NCBI GenBank assembly: GCA_964514395.1
Contig: CAZEQK010000003.1
Span: forward strand, 75,925 to 139,924
Direction: 5' to 3'
DNA length: 64,000 nucleotides
DNA from: CAZEQK01 sp964514395
GTDB lineage: Bacteria > Bacillota > Bacilli > Tepidibacillales > Tepidibacillaceae
This document shows, piece by piece, positions 36,443 to 46,250 of this stretch. Made by a program: the position numbers and the translations under genes. The notes under the pieces are model-generated. The model worked only from the letters and a program-made list of their open reading frames with translations, made no database searches and was not told the origin of the DNA. Every line of letters begins with the position of its first letter. Within the stretch, counting starts at the first letter, position 1.

Positions 36443-37729
36443 ATGTCTACAGTTGTTGTAGTCGGGACACAATGGGGAGATGAAGGAAAAGGAAAGATAA
36501 CCGATTTCCTAGCTGAAAAAGCAGAAGTTGTGGCAAGATATCAAGGAGGAAATAATGCAGGACATACCATTACATTAAAGGGAAAAAAGTATAAATTACA
36601 CTTAATACCTTCAGGTATTTTTTACTCTGATAAAATATGTGTACTTGGAAATGGTATGGTTATCGATCCCGAAGCGTTAATAAAAGAATTGAATTATTTA
36701 CATGATGAAGGAATCAATACTGAAAATTTAAGAATAAGTAATCGAGCCCACCTAATTATGCCCTATCATATTAAAATAGATATGGTCGAGGAAGTATTAA
36801 AAGGGAAAAATAAAATAGGAACAACAGGAAAAGGTATTGGCCCAGCCTATATGGACAAAGCGGCAAGAATTGGTATAAGAATGGCTGATTTTTTAGATGA
36901 AGCTGAATTTAGAAAAAAAGTAGAAATAAATGTCAAGGAAAAAAACAGACTACTTGATAAATATTATGAGACCGAAGGATTTAATGCTGAAGAAATTATT
37001 AATAATTATACGAAGTACAGAGAGGTAATAAAGCCTTATATTGTGGATACTTCTGTCGTATTAAACGATGCGATTGATCAAGGCAAACGAGTGTTATTTG
37101 AAGGTGCACAAGGTGTTATGCTTGATATAGACCAAGGAACCTACCCATTTGTCACTTCATCAAACCCTGTAGCAGGTGGAGTTACTATTGGTTCAGGTGT
37201 TGGACCGACAAAAATACATCATGTCGTTGGAGTAGCAAAAGCATATACAACAAGAGTAGGGGATGGACCATTCCAAACAGAATTACATGATGAAATTGGC
37301 AATCGGATTAGAGAAATTGGTAAGGAATATGGTACAACAACTGGAAGACCACGAAGAGTTGGATGGTTTGATAGTGTGGTAGTTCGCCACGCAAGAAGGG
37401 TCAGCGGTATTACTGAGCTATCCTTAAATTCACTTGATGTTTTAACTGGTATTCCTACCTTGAAAATATGCACAGCATACAAATATAATGGAAAAACGAT
37501 GGAAGAATTTCCTGCTAATCTAAATATACTAGCTAAGTGTGAACCAGTATATGAAGAACTACCTGGGTGGGATGAAGATATCACAAAAGCGAAGAGTCTG
37601 AATGATCTACCCATCAATGCTCGTCATTATTTAGAGAGGCTATCTCAATTATCAGGGATACCAATTGCAATCTTTTCAGTAGGTCCAAACAGGGATCAGA
37701 CCATTATGTTAAAAGGTGTCTTTGCTTAA
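36443..37729 (+). CDS. purA: Adenylosuccinate synthetase
   Basis: 428-residue GTP-dependent enzyme that joins IMP and aspartate on the way to AMP. Family signatures are complete: VVVVGTQWGDEGKGKITDFL, the catalytic GGNNAGHTI, GTTGKGIGPAYMDKA and EGAQGVMLDIDQGTYPFVTS. ATG 36443 after GGAGGTG; the in-frame ATG at 36416 precedes the RBS. Monocistronic, PurR-boxed promoter upstream and terminator downstream. Confidence 0.98.
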   Translation: MSTVVVVGTQWGDEGKGKITDFLAEKAEVVARYQGGNNAGHTITLKGKKYKLHLIPSGIFYSDKICVLGNGMVIDPEALIKELNYLHDEGINTENLRISNRAHLIMPYHIKIDMVEEVLKGKNKIGTTGKGIGPAYMDKAARIGIRMADFLDEAEFRKKVEINVKEKNRLLDKYYETEGFNAEEIINNYTKYREVIKPYIVDTSVVLNDAIDQGKRVLFEGAQGVMLDIDQGTYPFVTSSNPVAGGVTIGSGVGPTKIHHVVGVAKAYTTRVGDGPFQTELHDEIGNRIREIGKEYGTTTGRPRRVGWFDSVVVRHARRVSGITELSLNSLDVLTGIPTLKICTAYKYNGKTMEEFPANLNILAKCEPVYEELPGWDEDITKAKSLNDLPINARHYLERLSQLSGIPIAIFSVGPNRDQTIMLKGVFA

Positions 37730-37738
37730 ATAGAATAA

Positions 37739-37770
37739 AAACGCCCATTCGGCTTAGAATGGGCGTTTCA
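37739..37770 (+). terminator. Terminator after purA
   Basis: Twelve-pair stem AAACGCCCATTC/GAATGGGCGTTT with a six-base loop. The following T-tract is short. Confidence 0.82.
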
Positions 37771-37832
37771 ATAGAAAAAAAGCTTGAAATATTATTTATA
37801 GCATGTTACTATACTTATTGTGTCACTTTAAC

Positions 37833-37908
37833 GGGCCATTAGCTCAGTCGGTAGAGCACCTGACTTTTAATCAGGGTGTCACAGGTTCGAATCCTGTATG
37901 GCTCACCA
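37833..37908 (+). tRNA. tRNA-Lys (TTT)
   Basis: 76 nt with encoded CCA. Acceptor GGGCCAT/ATGGCTC (one G-U pair), D arm AGCTCAGTCGGTAGAGC, anticodon loop CTTTTAA with anticodon TTT, T loop TTCGAAT. Confidence 0.97.
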
Positions 37909-37932
37909 CTTTAAATAGATATATTAGAATAT

Positions 37933-38009
37933 GGAGCTGTAGTGTAGTGGTCTACCACGCCTGCCTGTCACGCAGGAGATCGCGGGTTCGACCCCCGTCA
38001 GCTCCGCCA
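37933..38009 (+). tRNA. tRNA-Asp (GTC)
   Basis: 77 nt with encoded CCA. Acceptor GGAGCTG/CAGCTCC, anticodon loop CTGTCAC with anticodon GTC, T loop TTCGACC. Second of the tRNA cluster after purA. Confidence 0.97.
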
Positions 38010-38043
38010 TTTATTTTATGATTCACTCTTCATAGATAAATTT

Positions 38044-38119
<76 letters not shown>

Positions 38120-38136
38120 TTAAAATATTGTTAACT

Positions 38137-38162
38137 AACCTGCCTATGTGCAGGTTTTTTTA
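38137..38162. terminator. Terminator after the tRNA cluster
   Basis: Stem AACCTGC/GCAGGTT with a six-base loop and a T-tract on the plus strand. The T-tract reaches the stop codon of the leftward gene at 38160. Confidence 0.8.
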
Positions 38163-38528
38163 TATGATCCCACCAAAATTATTAATAATCTCTTCAGCTT
38201 TTTTCGCATGAACTTCATCTGTCACAACAGTTAATAGAACGTTTCTGTCTAATTCCATCTTGCTTCCATCTGCCATCCCACTGGCCGCGACATCTGCTGC
38301 TGCAAGGATTTCAGCATTCTTATCTGTGAATGAACCAACGGTAAGATTACTTAGACTATCAAAATCTCCAGTGAGGGGATTAACTATATTATTTAGGTAG
38401 CTTCCAGGGTACTGACTGACACGATCCACTTGAAGGTCTTTAAAACCATTTTCACTTAGCTCTCGGGCAGCTAATTGGGCATGTTCAACGGTTTTGTATG
38501 AGGCTAAAATATTTCTAGTTTTTGACAT
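38160..38528 (-). CDS. General stress protein 17M-like (YflT domain) protein
   Basis: 122-residue soluble protein. N-terminal half (NILASYKTVEHAQLAARELS, ENGFKDLQVDRVS) and C-terminal half (NVLLTVVTDEVHAKKAEEII, NNFGGII) look like a repeated ferredoxin-like fold seen in YflT/GspM-type stress proteins. The assignment is by pattern only. ATG 38528 follows AGGAGGTG. It is a lone leftward gene between the tRNA-Phe and tRNA-Thr genes. Confidence 0.6.
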   Translation of the reverse strand: MSKTRNILASYKTVEHAQLAARELSENGFKDLQVDRVSQYPGSYLNNIVNPLTGDFDSLSNLTVGSFTDKNAEILAAADVAASGMADGSKMELDRNVLLTVVTDEVHAKKAEEIINNFGGII

Positions 38529-38667
38529 ATTTCTACACCTCCTTTGCTATTATTTTGCAATGATTATGTAAGAATTATGTATATAAATTATGATATGTTT
38601 TTCCACTTGCTGGGACAAACTGCACTATGATAAAGTGGTAATATATGTGGGGTGTAATGTAGTATTT

Positions 38668-38743
38668 GCCGTCGTAGCTCAGCTGGTAGAGCAGCTTACT
38701 CGTAATAAGCAGGTCGTGGGTTCAAGTCCTATCGTCGGCTCCA
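38668..38743 (+). tRNA. tRNA-Thr (CGT)
   Basis: 76 nt with encoded CCA. Anticodon stem-loop GCTTA-CTCGTAA-TAAGC gives anticodon CGT; T loop TTCAAGT. The acceptor GCCGTCG/CGTCGGC has a U-U mismatch at pair 5:68 and the T stem has two wobble pairs, so the molecule is weaker than its neighbours but probably functional. Confidence 0.9.
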
Positions 38744-38841
38744 TCAAAAAATGAATATAAAATAAATATTAGTCATAAATATTACAAGATGAAGAATATT
38801 ACCTTGCAATTATTAATTGCTTCACGGAAGGAGGTTACTAA

Positions 38842-40338
38842 ATGGTAACTCTTACTAATATTTCCGAAGTGAAAGAAATGGTTCATGAGGATATTATTAA
38901 AGCGAAAGTGAGGCAAAAAGATAAATGGGTCGATATTAATCATTTTTTACAGGATAAACAGAAATATATCATTATAGGTACCTTGACAGGCTTTATTATT
39001 GTTGGTTCGTCCTTTGGTATTTTACATTATAGATCGAACTTAAATACATTATATCATGTCTATGTAGATGGAAAAGAAATAGGAACGATTCATGATAAGT
39101 CTCTTATTCACACATGGGAAACTCAGCGTTTAAAAAGAGCAGAGAGCCTCTACAGTGATAGAAACTTAGTAATTAAAAACAATATTACCTATCAAAAAAA
39201 ACAAAAATATAAAGGGAAATATGATGATATACAAGTATTAAATGCATTAAACGATACCACCACCATCCAAGCAAAAGCAGTAGAAATCAGAGTAAATAAT
39301 AAGGTTATAGGTGTCGTAAATGATAAACCAACGGCTGAGTTGGTTCTGCGTCAATTAAAAGAAGCTTATCTTCCTCAAAAGAATAAAAGCAAGTTAACAG
39401 CAGCTTCAATAATGAAAACAGATGCAAATGTAAAGGTGAAACGTATTGATTTTAAGGAAAATATTTCATTAAATCAAGTTAACGTAGACCCTAACACGAT
39501 AACAAATGAAAAAGACATGTTACAATTACTTAAGAAAGGAACATTAGAGGAAAAAACATATATAGTGAAAGATGGAGATACGATTTCAGAAATTGCCTAT
39601 AGATTTGGTTTAACAACAGAAAAAGTCTTTCAATTAAATCCGTCCCTCACTAGTGATCTCATTCATATTGGTGATGAATTAAAGGTTACAGCAGTTTCCC
39701 CATTAGTGAATGTGGAGATGGAAGAACTGGTAAAGGAAGTACAAGTAATTCCTCCTAAAGTTGTTTATAAGATAGACAATTCTTTATATGTCAATGAGTA
39801 TAATATACTTGAAAAAGGATCAGATGGAAAAAAAGAGATAGAATATTTATTACATATTGAAAACGGGATTATAGTAGATAAAAAGGTAACGAAGGAGACC
39901 ATACTGTCTGAACCAACAAACAAAATAATTGTAAGAGGATCTAAAATTGTTCCTTCAAAGGGAACAGGTGTATTAAATTGGCCTACCGTTGGAGGTGTGA
40001 TTACAAGTTATTTCGGACCAAGGTGGGGAACCATTCATGAAGCAATTGATATTGCTGGCGTGAAAGATTATACGATTAAAGCTGCAGACAACGGAAAAAT
40101 TATATTTGCTGGTTGGAAATCAGGATATGGTAAAGCTGTCATGATAGATCATGGTAATCATATGGTAACATTATATGGACATTTAAGTAGTATCAAAGTG
40201 TCAGTCGGTGATAAAGTAGCAAAAGGGCAAAAGATTGGAATCATGGGGAATACTGGTCAATCTACAGGTACTCATTTACATTTTGAATTGCGGATAGATG
40301 GGGTGCCTCGAAATCCACTAAATTATTTAGGCGTATAA
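38842..40338 (+). CDS. LysM-G5-M23 family endopeptidase
   Basis: 498-residue envelope protein upstream of walR. Order: cytoplasmic N-terminus, membrane segment about 42-62 (YIIIGTLTGFIIVGSSFGIL), variable region, LysM about 242-287 (TYIVKDGDTISEIAYRFGLT), G5-like domain about 300-375, M23 peptidase about 385-495. Zinc ligands are in IHEAIDIA and HLHFEL. It probably binds and cuts peptidoglycan at the membrane surface; walRK control of such genes is established in Bacillus. ATG after AAGGAGG. Confidence 0.92.
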   Translation: MVTLTNISEVKEMVHEDIIKAKVRQKDKWVDINHFLQDKQKYIIIGTLTGFIIVGSSFGILHYRSNLNTLYHVYVDGKEIGTIHDKSLIHTWETQRLKRAESLYSDRNLVIKNNITYQKKQKYKGKYDDIQVLNALNDTTTIQAKAVEIRVNNKVIGVVNDKPTAELVLRQLKEAYLPQKNKSKLTAASIMKTDANVKVKRIDFKENISLNQVNVDPNTITNEKDMLQLLKKGTLEEKTYIVKDGDTISEIAYRFGLTTEKVFQLNPSLTSDLIHIGDELKVTAVSPLVNVEMEELVKEVQVIPPKVVYKIDNSLYVNEYNILEKGSDGKKEIEYLLHIENGIIVDKKVTKETILSEPTNKIIVRGSKIVPSKGTGVLNWPTVGGVITSYFGPRWGTIHEAIDIAGVKDYTIKAADNGKIIFAGWKSGYGKAVMIDHGNHMVTLYGHLSSIKVSVGDKVAKGQKIGIMGNTGQSTGTHLHFELRIDGVPRNPLNYLGV

Positions 40339-40420
40339 TGTATCAATAATCAATTGGAGTAGTCGCTAGAAAGGACTGGCTTCTTTTTTTTTATTTAGGA
40401 TATATTTAGTAATAGGTTAA

Positions 40421-40448
40421 TTGCTATTAGAAAAGGTGTCTTTATGAT
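40421..40448 (+). promoter_or_regulatory. Candidate promoter of the walR operon
   Basis: TTGCTA at 40421-40426 and TATGAT at 40443-40448, separated by 16 bp, about 55 bp before the walR start. A moderate match to the vegetative consensus. Confidence 0.4.
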
Positions 40449-40501
40449 AAACTGTGATTAATTATAAGAACCGGAGAAGAATAGTGAAAGGAGAGCATAG
40501 A

Positions 40502-41203
40502 GTGCGGCATAAAATATTAATTATTGAAGATGAAAAACCAATTTCAGATATATTAAAATTTAGTTTAGAAAAAGAGGGATATATTGTTCTAACATCATTT
40601 GATGGAGTAGATGGAATACAGAAAACAAAAGATATATATCCAGATTTGATTTTATTAGATATTATGCTTCCTGGAAAAGATGGTTTTGAAGTGTGTAAGG
40701 AAATCAGGAATTTTACAGACAAGCCTATCATTATGTTAACTGCTAAGGATACTGAAGTGGATAAGGTTTTAGGGTTAGAAATGGGAGCGGATGACTACGT
40801 AACGAAGCCTTTTTCCACTAGGGAATTAATTGCAAGAATAAAAGCAAATCTTCGACGGTTGGATAAAGATAAAACCGATATACAAATGCAACAAATAAAA
40901 ATCGGTGATATTTCCATTCAACCCACGACATACTCAGTAAAAAAGCATGAGTTTATTTTAGATTTAACACATCGTGAGTTTGAATTACTACACTATTTAG
41001 CTAAAAATATTGGGATAGTTATGACAAGAGAGCATTTACTCCAAGCCGTTTGGGGATATGATTACTTTGGGGATGTAAGAACAGTAGATGTCACCATTAG
41101 ACGTTTAAGAGAAAAAATAGAAGATAAGCCAAGTCAGCCAACCTATATCATTACAAAAAGAGGACTCGGTTATATTTTACGAGATCCAGCTAAAATAGAT
41201 TAG
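40502..41203 (+). CDS. walR: Essential two-component response regulator WalR (YycF)
   Basis: 233-residue OmpR-type regulator controlling cell-wall turnover. The start is GTG 40502 after AAAGGAGAG; the longer frame from 40454 adds an unconserved basic tail. Receiver domain with phosphoacceptor D53 in LILLDIMLPGKDG and LTAKDTEVDKVLGLEMGADD; the C-terminal winged helix contains DVRTVDVTIRRLREKIED. First gene of walRKHIJ. Confidence 0.97.
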   Translation: MRHKILIIEDEKPISDILKFSLEKEGYIVLTSFDGVDGIQKTKDIYPDLILLDIMLPGKDGFEVCKEIRNFTDKPIIMLTAKDTEVDKVLGLEMGADDYVTKPFSTRELIARIKANLRRLDKDKTDIQMQQIKIGDISIQPTTYSVKKHEFILDLTHREFELLHYLAKNIGIVMTREHLLQAVWGYDYFGDVRTVDVTIRRLREKIEDKPSQPTYIITKRGLGYILRDPAKID

Positions 41204-41221
41204 ATAAAGGAGTAGTTTACA

Positions 41222-43018
41222 TTGCGTGGTTGGAAATTCATTCAGAGCATTCAATGGAAATTAGTAGTTATATATATTCTTCTTATACTCTTTTCGATGC
41301 AAATTATTGGAATCTATTTTGTACAGTCGATGGAGAAATATTTTGTTAATAATTTTAATGATACCCTAAAAGCCCAAGCAAATTTATTATCTGTTAATTT
41401 GGAAAGGTATCTTACGGAAAGCGGAAAAGATGATAATGAAAGAAGAAAAGAAATAGATGCATTAGTCGATAATCTATTCGCATTAAATGGTGTGGATGTT
41501 TCAATTATTGATAATAATGGTATCATTCTTAGTACTTCTGAAAAAGTAACCCCGAGCATTGTCGGGCAAAAGATTTCGCAAACAGAAGTGAATCGAGCGC
41601 TTTTGGGTACTAGAGATGACGCGATTCGAGTAGACCCTAAAACGGGGCGTCGTATGAAATTTTTAGCTATTCCTATAAAAGAGGGTAACAATGTTTTAGG
41701 AGCGGTGTTTTTAAAGGCTTCTATAGAAGAAGTGTATGATACTGTTCATCGTATTAACATAATTCTAATGACCGCAACATTAATAGCATTAATTTTTACA
41801 GCTTTATTAGGTTATATATTATCGAAAACGATAACGAAACCGATTACGGAAATAACAAAGCAGGCAACAAAATTAACAATTGGTGATTTCGATCAGAAGG
41901 TTAAAATATACGGTGATGATGAGATTGGAAGGCTGGGGGAAACCTTTAATAATATGGCAGCACGATTAAAGGAGGCTATCTATCAGCACGAGGAAGAGAA
42001 GGAGAAATTTTCTTCAATTTTGACTCATATGAGTGATGGTGTATTAGCTACTGATTCAGTAGGGGATATTATTGTAGTCAATCAACGTGCTCTAGAAATA
42101 ATTGGCTTAGATGAAAACCAACTATTAGGAAGAAAATTGAATGACATATTTGATCAATTACAAATTCCTAATAATGGGGAAAGTATTCTCTTAAAATACG
42201 AATTTGAAAATGAAATCAAAGTGTTAAAAATGGCTTTTAATATGATTCAACGATTAAATCGTGGAGAAATAGGAACGATAATCGTATTATATGATGTAAC
42301 AAAGGAACTAAAATTAGAGCAGATGCGAAAGGATTTTGTCGCAAATGTATCCCATGAGTTAAGAACGCCACTCACAACATTAAAAAGCTATTTAGAAGCA
42401 CTAGAAGATGGTGCTATTGAGGATAAAGATATAGCGAAGCGCTTTATACATGTAGCATGTAATGAGACAGATAGAATGATTAGACTTGTCACAGATCTTT
42501 TACAATTATCAAGACTAGATGAAAATAAAACAAAAATAGTGAAGTATCAAGTGGCAATAGAGGAAATGATTGAGGATGTAATCGATCGATTTAGCTTCCA
42601 ATGCAAAAAAAGAAATATAAAGATTGAAGTAAATATGTCCCAAAAGTTACCAAAGGTTAAGGTAGATCGAAATCAAATAGATCAAGTTTTAGATAATCTT
42701 TTTTCTAATGCGATAAAATACACGAAGGAAAACGGAAAAATCACAGTTTCTGCAAAAGAAAGTAATAAAAAAATATATGTAGAGGTAGCAGATACCGGAA
42801 TTGGGATATCGAAAAAACATGTTACACGTCTATTCGAAAGATTTTACCGTGTAGATAAAGCTCGCTCTAGAGAAATGGGTGGAACTGGCTTAGGTTTATC
42901 CATCGCACGAGATATTATTAAAGTACATCATGGCGAGATATTTATTGAGAGTGAATTAAACGTGGGAACTAAAGTTAAGTTCTATATTCCTATTTCAGAA
43001 GGGGATGCCATTACATGA
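41222..43018 (+). CDS. walK: Sensor histidine kinase WalK (YycG)
   Basis: 598 residues: membrane helix about 13-34, an extracellular Cache-like domain to 175, second helix about 180-200, HAMP about 201-253, PAS about 262-365, and the kinase with H378 in FVANVSHELRTPL, N box NLFSNAIKYT, DTGIGIS and GTGLGLSIARDI. Start is TTG 41222 after AAAGGAG. The stop overlaps walH by 4 bp. Partner of WalR; kept in check by WalH and WalI. Confidence 0.97.
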   Translation: MRGWKFIQSIQWKLVVIYILLILFSMQIIGIYFVQSMEKYFVNNFNDTLKAQANLLSVNLERYLTESGKDDNERRKEIDALVDNLFALNGVDVSIIDNNGIILSTSEKVTPSIVGQKISQTEVNRALLGTRDDAIRVDPKTGRRMKFLAIPIKEGNNVLGAVFLKASIEEVYDTVHRINIILMTATLIALIFTALLGYILSKTITKPITEITKQATKLTIGDFDQKVKIYGDDEIGRLGETFNNMAARLKEAIYQHEEEKEKFSSILTHMSDGVLATDSVGDIIVVNQRALEIIGLDENQLLGRKLNDIFDQLQIPNNGESILLKYEFENEIKVLKMAFNMIQRLNRGEIGTIIVLYDVTKELKLEQMRKDFVANVSHELRTPLTTLKSYLEALEDGAIEDKDIAKRFIHVACNETDRMIRLVTDLLQLSRLDENKTKIVKYQVAIEEMIEDVIDRFSFQCKKRNIKIEVNMSQKLPKVKVDRNQIDQVLDNLFSNAIKYTKENGKITVSAKESNKKIYVEVADTGIGISKKHVTRLFERFYRVDKARSREMGGTGLGLSIARDIIKVHHGEIFIESELNVGTKVKFYIPISEGDAIT

Positions 43019-44325
43019 TTGAAAGACTAAAATCTTTTATTCTCGTTATTCTAGTATTAAATAGTCTTGTGCTCTCTGGTCTATTAATATTTTATAGTCC
43101 AGATAATACGAATATATCTTTATCAGAATATTTACCTAGAATTGAGTTTGGGCAACAGGTTAAGAATACAAGCTTAAATAAACCTATAAAAATAATCTAC
43201 CATTTAGGCAAAAATGAGCATACCATAGCAAACATAGATAGCCATTCTTTCAAAAATGTTACTGATGATATGGAGCATTGGACCTTTTATGATTTTTCAC
43301 AAATGACTAGCAAAATGGATTGGAAAAGTATGGCTGAAGATAAACAAGGGATAGAAATCGTATATTCCTACCCAATTCCTCAGTCGATGCTATCCTCTAT
43401 ATACAGAGTCTTAATAAATAATATAAAGATAAATAACATTAATCGATTGTGGTTAATAAAAGAAGATAAAAATGTGAAGGCCTATTTCATTTCAGATGAA
43501 GAAGACAAAGTATTTGAAGCTCACACATCAATTTCTGATCAAGAGTTATCAAGTATTATTTCGGATGCTTCGAATCAGAGTAAATTCACCTATCATTTTA
43601 GCTATCCTATTGATGATGAGAAACTAATTAAACAGATGTACTATTTACCTAATGAAGGGGTTACGGTAAAAAGATTGCGTGAAACATATACAACCGTATC
43701 GATTGCTGACTTTATTCAACTATTATTTATTGATCCTAGTTTAGTTAGAAAAGTAGATGTTGATAATAAAAACAATGTTTTATATACCGATGGCAATCGC
43801 AGTTTACAGTTTTATACGAATGATAGGTATATCTCTTATTTTCAACCTGTATCTGATAGTATTAATGAAATCAATATAGAGAATGATCTTTATTCAGGTA
43901 TTCGTTTTGTAAATCAACATGGAGGCTGGGATGGGACATATTTTTTAGAAAAAGTGTATCATGGGGAAATCCAAACACTAGTAGAATTTCGTAAGTATAT
44001 TGAAGGTTATCCTCTATTGGACCAAAAAGGTAACTATGGTATTATTCAAATGCAATTGACAGATGGATTGGTTAGCTCCTTTCAAAGGTCCATGATTTTG
44101 ATTGATAGATACATTGAGACCATAACAATAAAAACGATGACAAATGACCAATTGATGAATTATTTAAAAAGCCAAAAAATCAACATGGAAAAAGTAAAAA
44201 ATATTAAGCTTGGTTATTTATTAAATTTAAATCAGGATTCCATTATTTTAGCACCTTATTGGGATATCGAATTAGTAGATGAACAACCAATTTATATTCC
44301 TGCAAGCGAAAGTGGGGTGCAATAA
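43015..44325 (+). CDS. walH: WalRK regulatory protein WalH (YycH)
   Basis: 436 residues: single N-terminal membrane segment (SFILVILVLNSLVLSGLLIF) and a large extracytoplasmic region with the YycH pattern (DMEHWTFYDFSQM, LFIDPSLVRKV, VNQHGGWDGTYFL). Forms a membrane complex with WalI and WalK that tunes kinase activity. ATG overlaps the walK stop. Two bases separate its stop from the walI start. Confidence 0.92.
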   Translation: MIERLKSFILVILVLNSLVLSGLLIFYSPDNTNISLSEYLPRIEFGQQVKNTSLNKPIKIIYHLGKNEHTIANIDSHSFKNVTDDMEHWTFYDFSQMTSKMDWKSMAEDKQGIEIVYSYPIPQSMLSSIYRVLINNIKINNINRLWLIKEDKNVKAYFISDEEDKVFEAHTSISDQELSSIISDASNQSKFTYHFSYPIDDEKLIKQMYYLPNEGVTVKRLRETYTTVSIADFIQLLFIDPSLVRKVDVDNKNNVLYTDGNRSLQFYTNDRYISYFQPVSDSINEINIENDLYSGIRFVNQHGGWDGTYFLEKVYHGEIQTLVEFRKYIEGYPLLDQKGNYGIIQMQLTDGLVSSFQRSMILIDRYIETITIKTMTNDQLMNYLKSQKINMEKVKNIKLGYLLNLNQDSIILAPYWDIELVDEQPIYIPASESGVQ

Positions 44326-44326
44326 T

Positions 44327-45055
44327 ATGGATTGGAGTAGAGCGAAGAATATTTTTATCATTGCTTTTCTGCTGTTAAATATTTCACTTGGTTACCAACT
44401 GTATCTAAAACATAATGAAAACGTGCAAAGTAAGCAGTGGACTTCTAATAATATTGATGATTTAAAGGATACCTTAAAACAACAAAATATTAAGCTCAAT
44501 TTAACCGTTCCAAAAGAAATGCCAGAAATGCATTTCCTTCAAATTAAAAACAAGCTTCTAACAAGCTATAATAACGTCGATCAGAGTATTGAAGAATCTG
44601 TTCATACTGATAAAAATGCACTAGAATCAAGGTTATTGGACATGGTTTATCACTTTGATCAATATGAATATAGTCCTATAGAGTCAAATGGGGAAAAGAA
44701 ATTTATCTATTATCAAGTAAATGAAAAATTCTCATTTTTTGGGGCGAAATTAGAAGTTGATTTAAATAAAAATACAATAGCTGTAAAACAAAATTATTTT
44801 GAGATTATAAATAAAGGTTTGGACCGACAAGTAATCTCTTCATACTCTGCTTTAAGAACAGTCTTAGATCAGCAATTAATCCCTAAGGATGCAGAAATAG
44901 TTGAAATCAAACTAGGATATCACGGACAAAATAATCAAGTTTCTACACAGTTATTAACTCCAGTGTGGAGGATAACCTATAAAACTGAGAAATTAATCAA
45001 TAGTGTTTATGTAAATGCTATGACAGGTGGATTACAAAATATAGCTGGTTACTAA
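44327..45055 (+). CDS. walI: WalRK regulatory protein WalI (YycI)
   Basis: 242 residues: MDWSRAKNIFIIAFLLLNISLGYQLY is the conserved cytoplasmic tail and membrane helix, and the extracytoplasmic part has the YycI fold (KFSFFGAKLEVDLN, LTPVWRITYKTEKLINSVY). ATG 44327 after GGGGTG. Acts with WalH on WalK. Confidence 0.92.
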   Translation: MDWSRAKNIFIIAFLLLNISLGYQLYLKHNENVQSKQWTSNNIDDLKDTLKQQNIKLNLTVPKEMPEMHFLQIKNKLLTSYNNVDQSIEESVHTDKNALESRLLDMVYHFDQYEYSPIESNGEKKFIYYQVNEKFSFFGAKLEVDLNKNTIAVKQNYFEIINKGLDRQVISSYSALRTVLDQQLIPKDAEIVEIKLGYHGQNNQVSTQLLTPVWRITYKTEKLINSVYVNAMTGGLQNIAGY

Positions 45056-45109
45056 AATAATAAATAGATATATTTTTAAAAAGAAAAAATACAACACGGA
45101 GGGGCTAAT

Positions 45110-45916
45110 TTGATAAAATATAGTATTTTGGCTAGTGGAAGCACAGGTAATTCAATATATATAGGAAATAATGAATATAACTTTTTAATAGATGCAGGCT
45201 TGAGTGGTAAAAAAGTGGAGGCTGGATTGCAAGAAATTGGAGTATCGATTAAAGATATTGATGGGATTTTTATCACCCATGAGCATGATGATCATATAAA
45301 GGGTGCAGGTATTTTATCAAGAAAGCATCATATTCCTCTCTATGCTAATGAGGAAACGTTTCATCATCTTCCTAAAAACGTAGGGTTAGTAGATGAATCA
45401 TTAATGCATATTTTTGATACAAACAGCGTGAATGACTTTGGTTCATTACAAATAGAAAGCTTCGCAATATCTCATGATGCAGCGGAACCAGTGGGTTACT
45501 TAATAAATGATAGTGATATACAGCTTAGCGTTGTGACAGATTTAGGTTACGTTAGCAATAAAATAAAGGACAAGATAAAAGGGTCAGATGCTTTTATTTT
45601 TGAAGCAAATCATGATGTGGAAATGCTGAGGATGTCATCATACCCATGGTCTATAAAAAGAAGAATATTAGGTGACACAGGCCATCTTTCTAATGAAGAT
45701 TCTGGTGAGGCTTTAGCAGAACTAATCAACGGTAATACAAAAAAAGTTTTTTTGGCTCATTTAAGTAAAGAGAATAATATGCAAGTGCTTGCGAAATTAA
45801 CCGTAAAAAATATCTTAGAGGATTATGGGATTCATGAAGGTGATATTGAATTAATGGATACATATGCTGATAAGCCAACCAAATTAGAAATAATAGAAAA
45901 AATAAAAGCTTACTAA
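45110..45916 (+). CDS. walJ: Metallo-beta-lactamase-fold protein WalJ (YycJ)
   Basis: 268-residue MBL-fold hydrolase with the metal motif THEHDDHIKGAG and SISHDAAEPVGY, D in VVTDLGYV, and HLSKENN near the C-terminus. YycJ proteins are 5'-exonuclease-like and linked to DNA repair and coordination of division with replication. Start is TTG 45110 after CGGAGGGG. Last gene of the wal operon. Confidence 0.94.
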   Translation: MIKYSILASGSTGNSIYIGNNEYNFLIDAGLSGKKVEAGLQEIGVSIKDIDGIFITHEHDDHIKGAGILSRKHHIPLYANEETFHHLPKNVGLVDESLMHIFDTNSVNDFGSLQIESFAISHDAAEPVGYLINDSDIQLSVVTDLGYVSNKIKDKIKGSDAFIFEANHDVEMLRMSSYPWSIKRRILGDTGHLSNEDSGEALAELINGNTKKVFLAHLSKENNMQVLAKLTVKNILEDYGIHEGDIELMDTYADKPTKLEIIEKIKAY

Positions 45917-45932
45917 AATATGAATGTAGTAA

Positions 45933-46115
45933 TTAGTATATATTGTCTAATTCTTTCATTTTCTCAATAAACTCTTGACGACTAATGATACCTTTTTCAA
46001 TGAGTAATTCTACAAGTGTTGTATTTATTAGTGTATTTTTATAATTGATTTCTTTTAAATCAGCTAGCTTTCCTACTATATTAATTTCCTTTGGCAATGT
46101 ATTTATTTTATTCAT
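45933..46115 (-). CDS. Small protein with SHOCT-like C-terminus
   Basis: 60 residues from ATG 46115 (GAGGTG six bases upstream). The C-terminus LIEKGIISRQEFIEKMKEL has the short helix-turn-helix pattern of SHOCT-type oligomerisation motifs; the N-terminal half is unassigned. The gene converges on walJ and is divergent from htrA. Its RBS and clean length make it likely real, but function is unknown. Confidence 0.55.
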   Translation of the reverse strand: MNKINTLPKEINIVGKLADLKEINYKNTLINTTLVELLIEKGIISRQEFIEKMKELDNIY

Positions 46116-46250
46116 AGGATACACCTCGTATTCATTATTAATCTATTATATTGTATCCATTATTCTTAAAAGTAGACTTTAAAATTTGGGCAAGGTATAA
46201 AATAAATGAATTATGTAAAAATATGATATTAGTATAGGCGGTGATGAAAA

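Noticed and set aside
37803..38021. Open frame running through the tRNA-Lys and tRNA-Asp genes
   Set aside because: It lies on top of two clear tRNA genes and has no RBS; it is an artefact.
40339..40390. Terminator after the LysM-G5-M23 gene
   Set aside because: A T-rich run follows, but I could not find a convincing stem before it; the candidate arms contain several mismatches.
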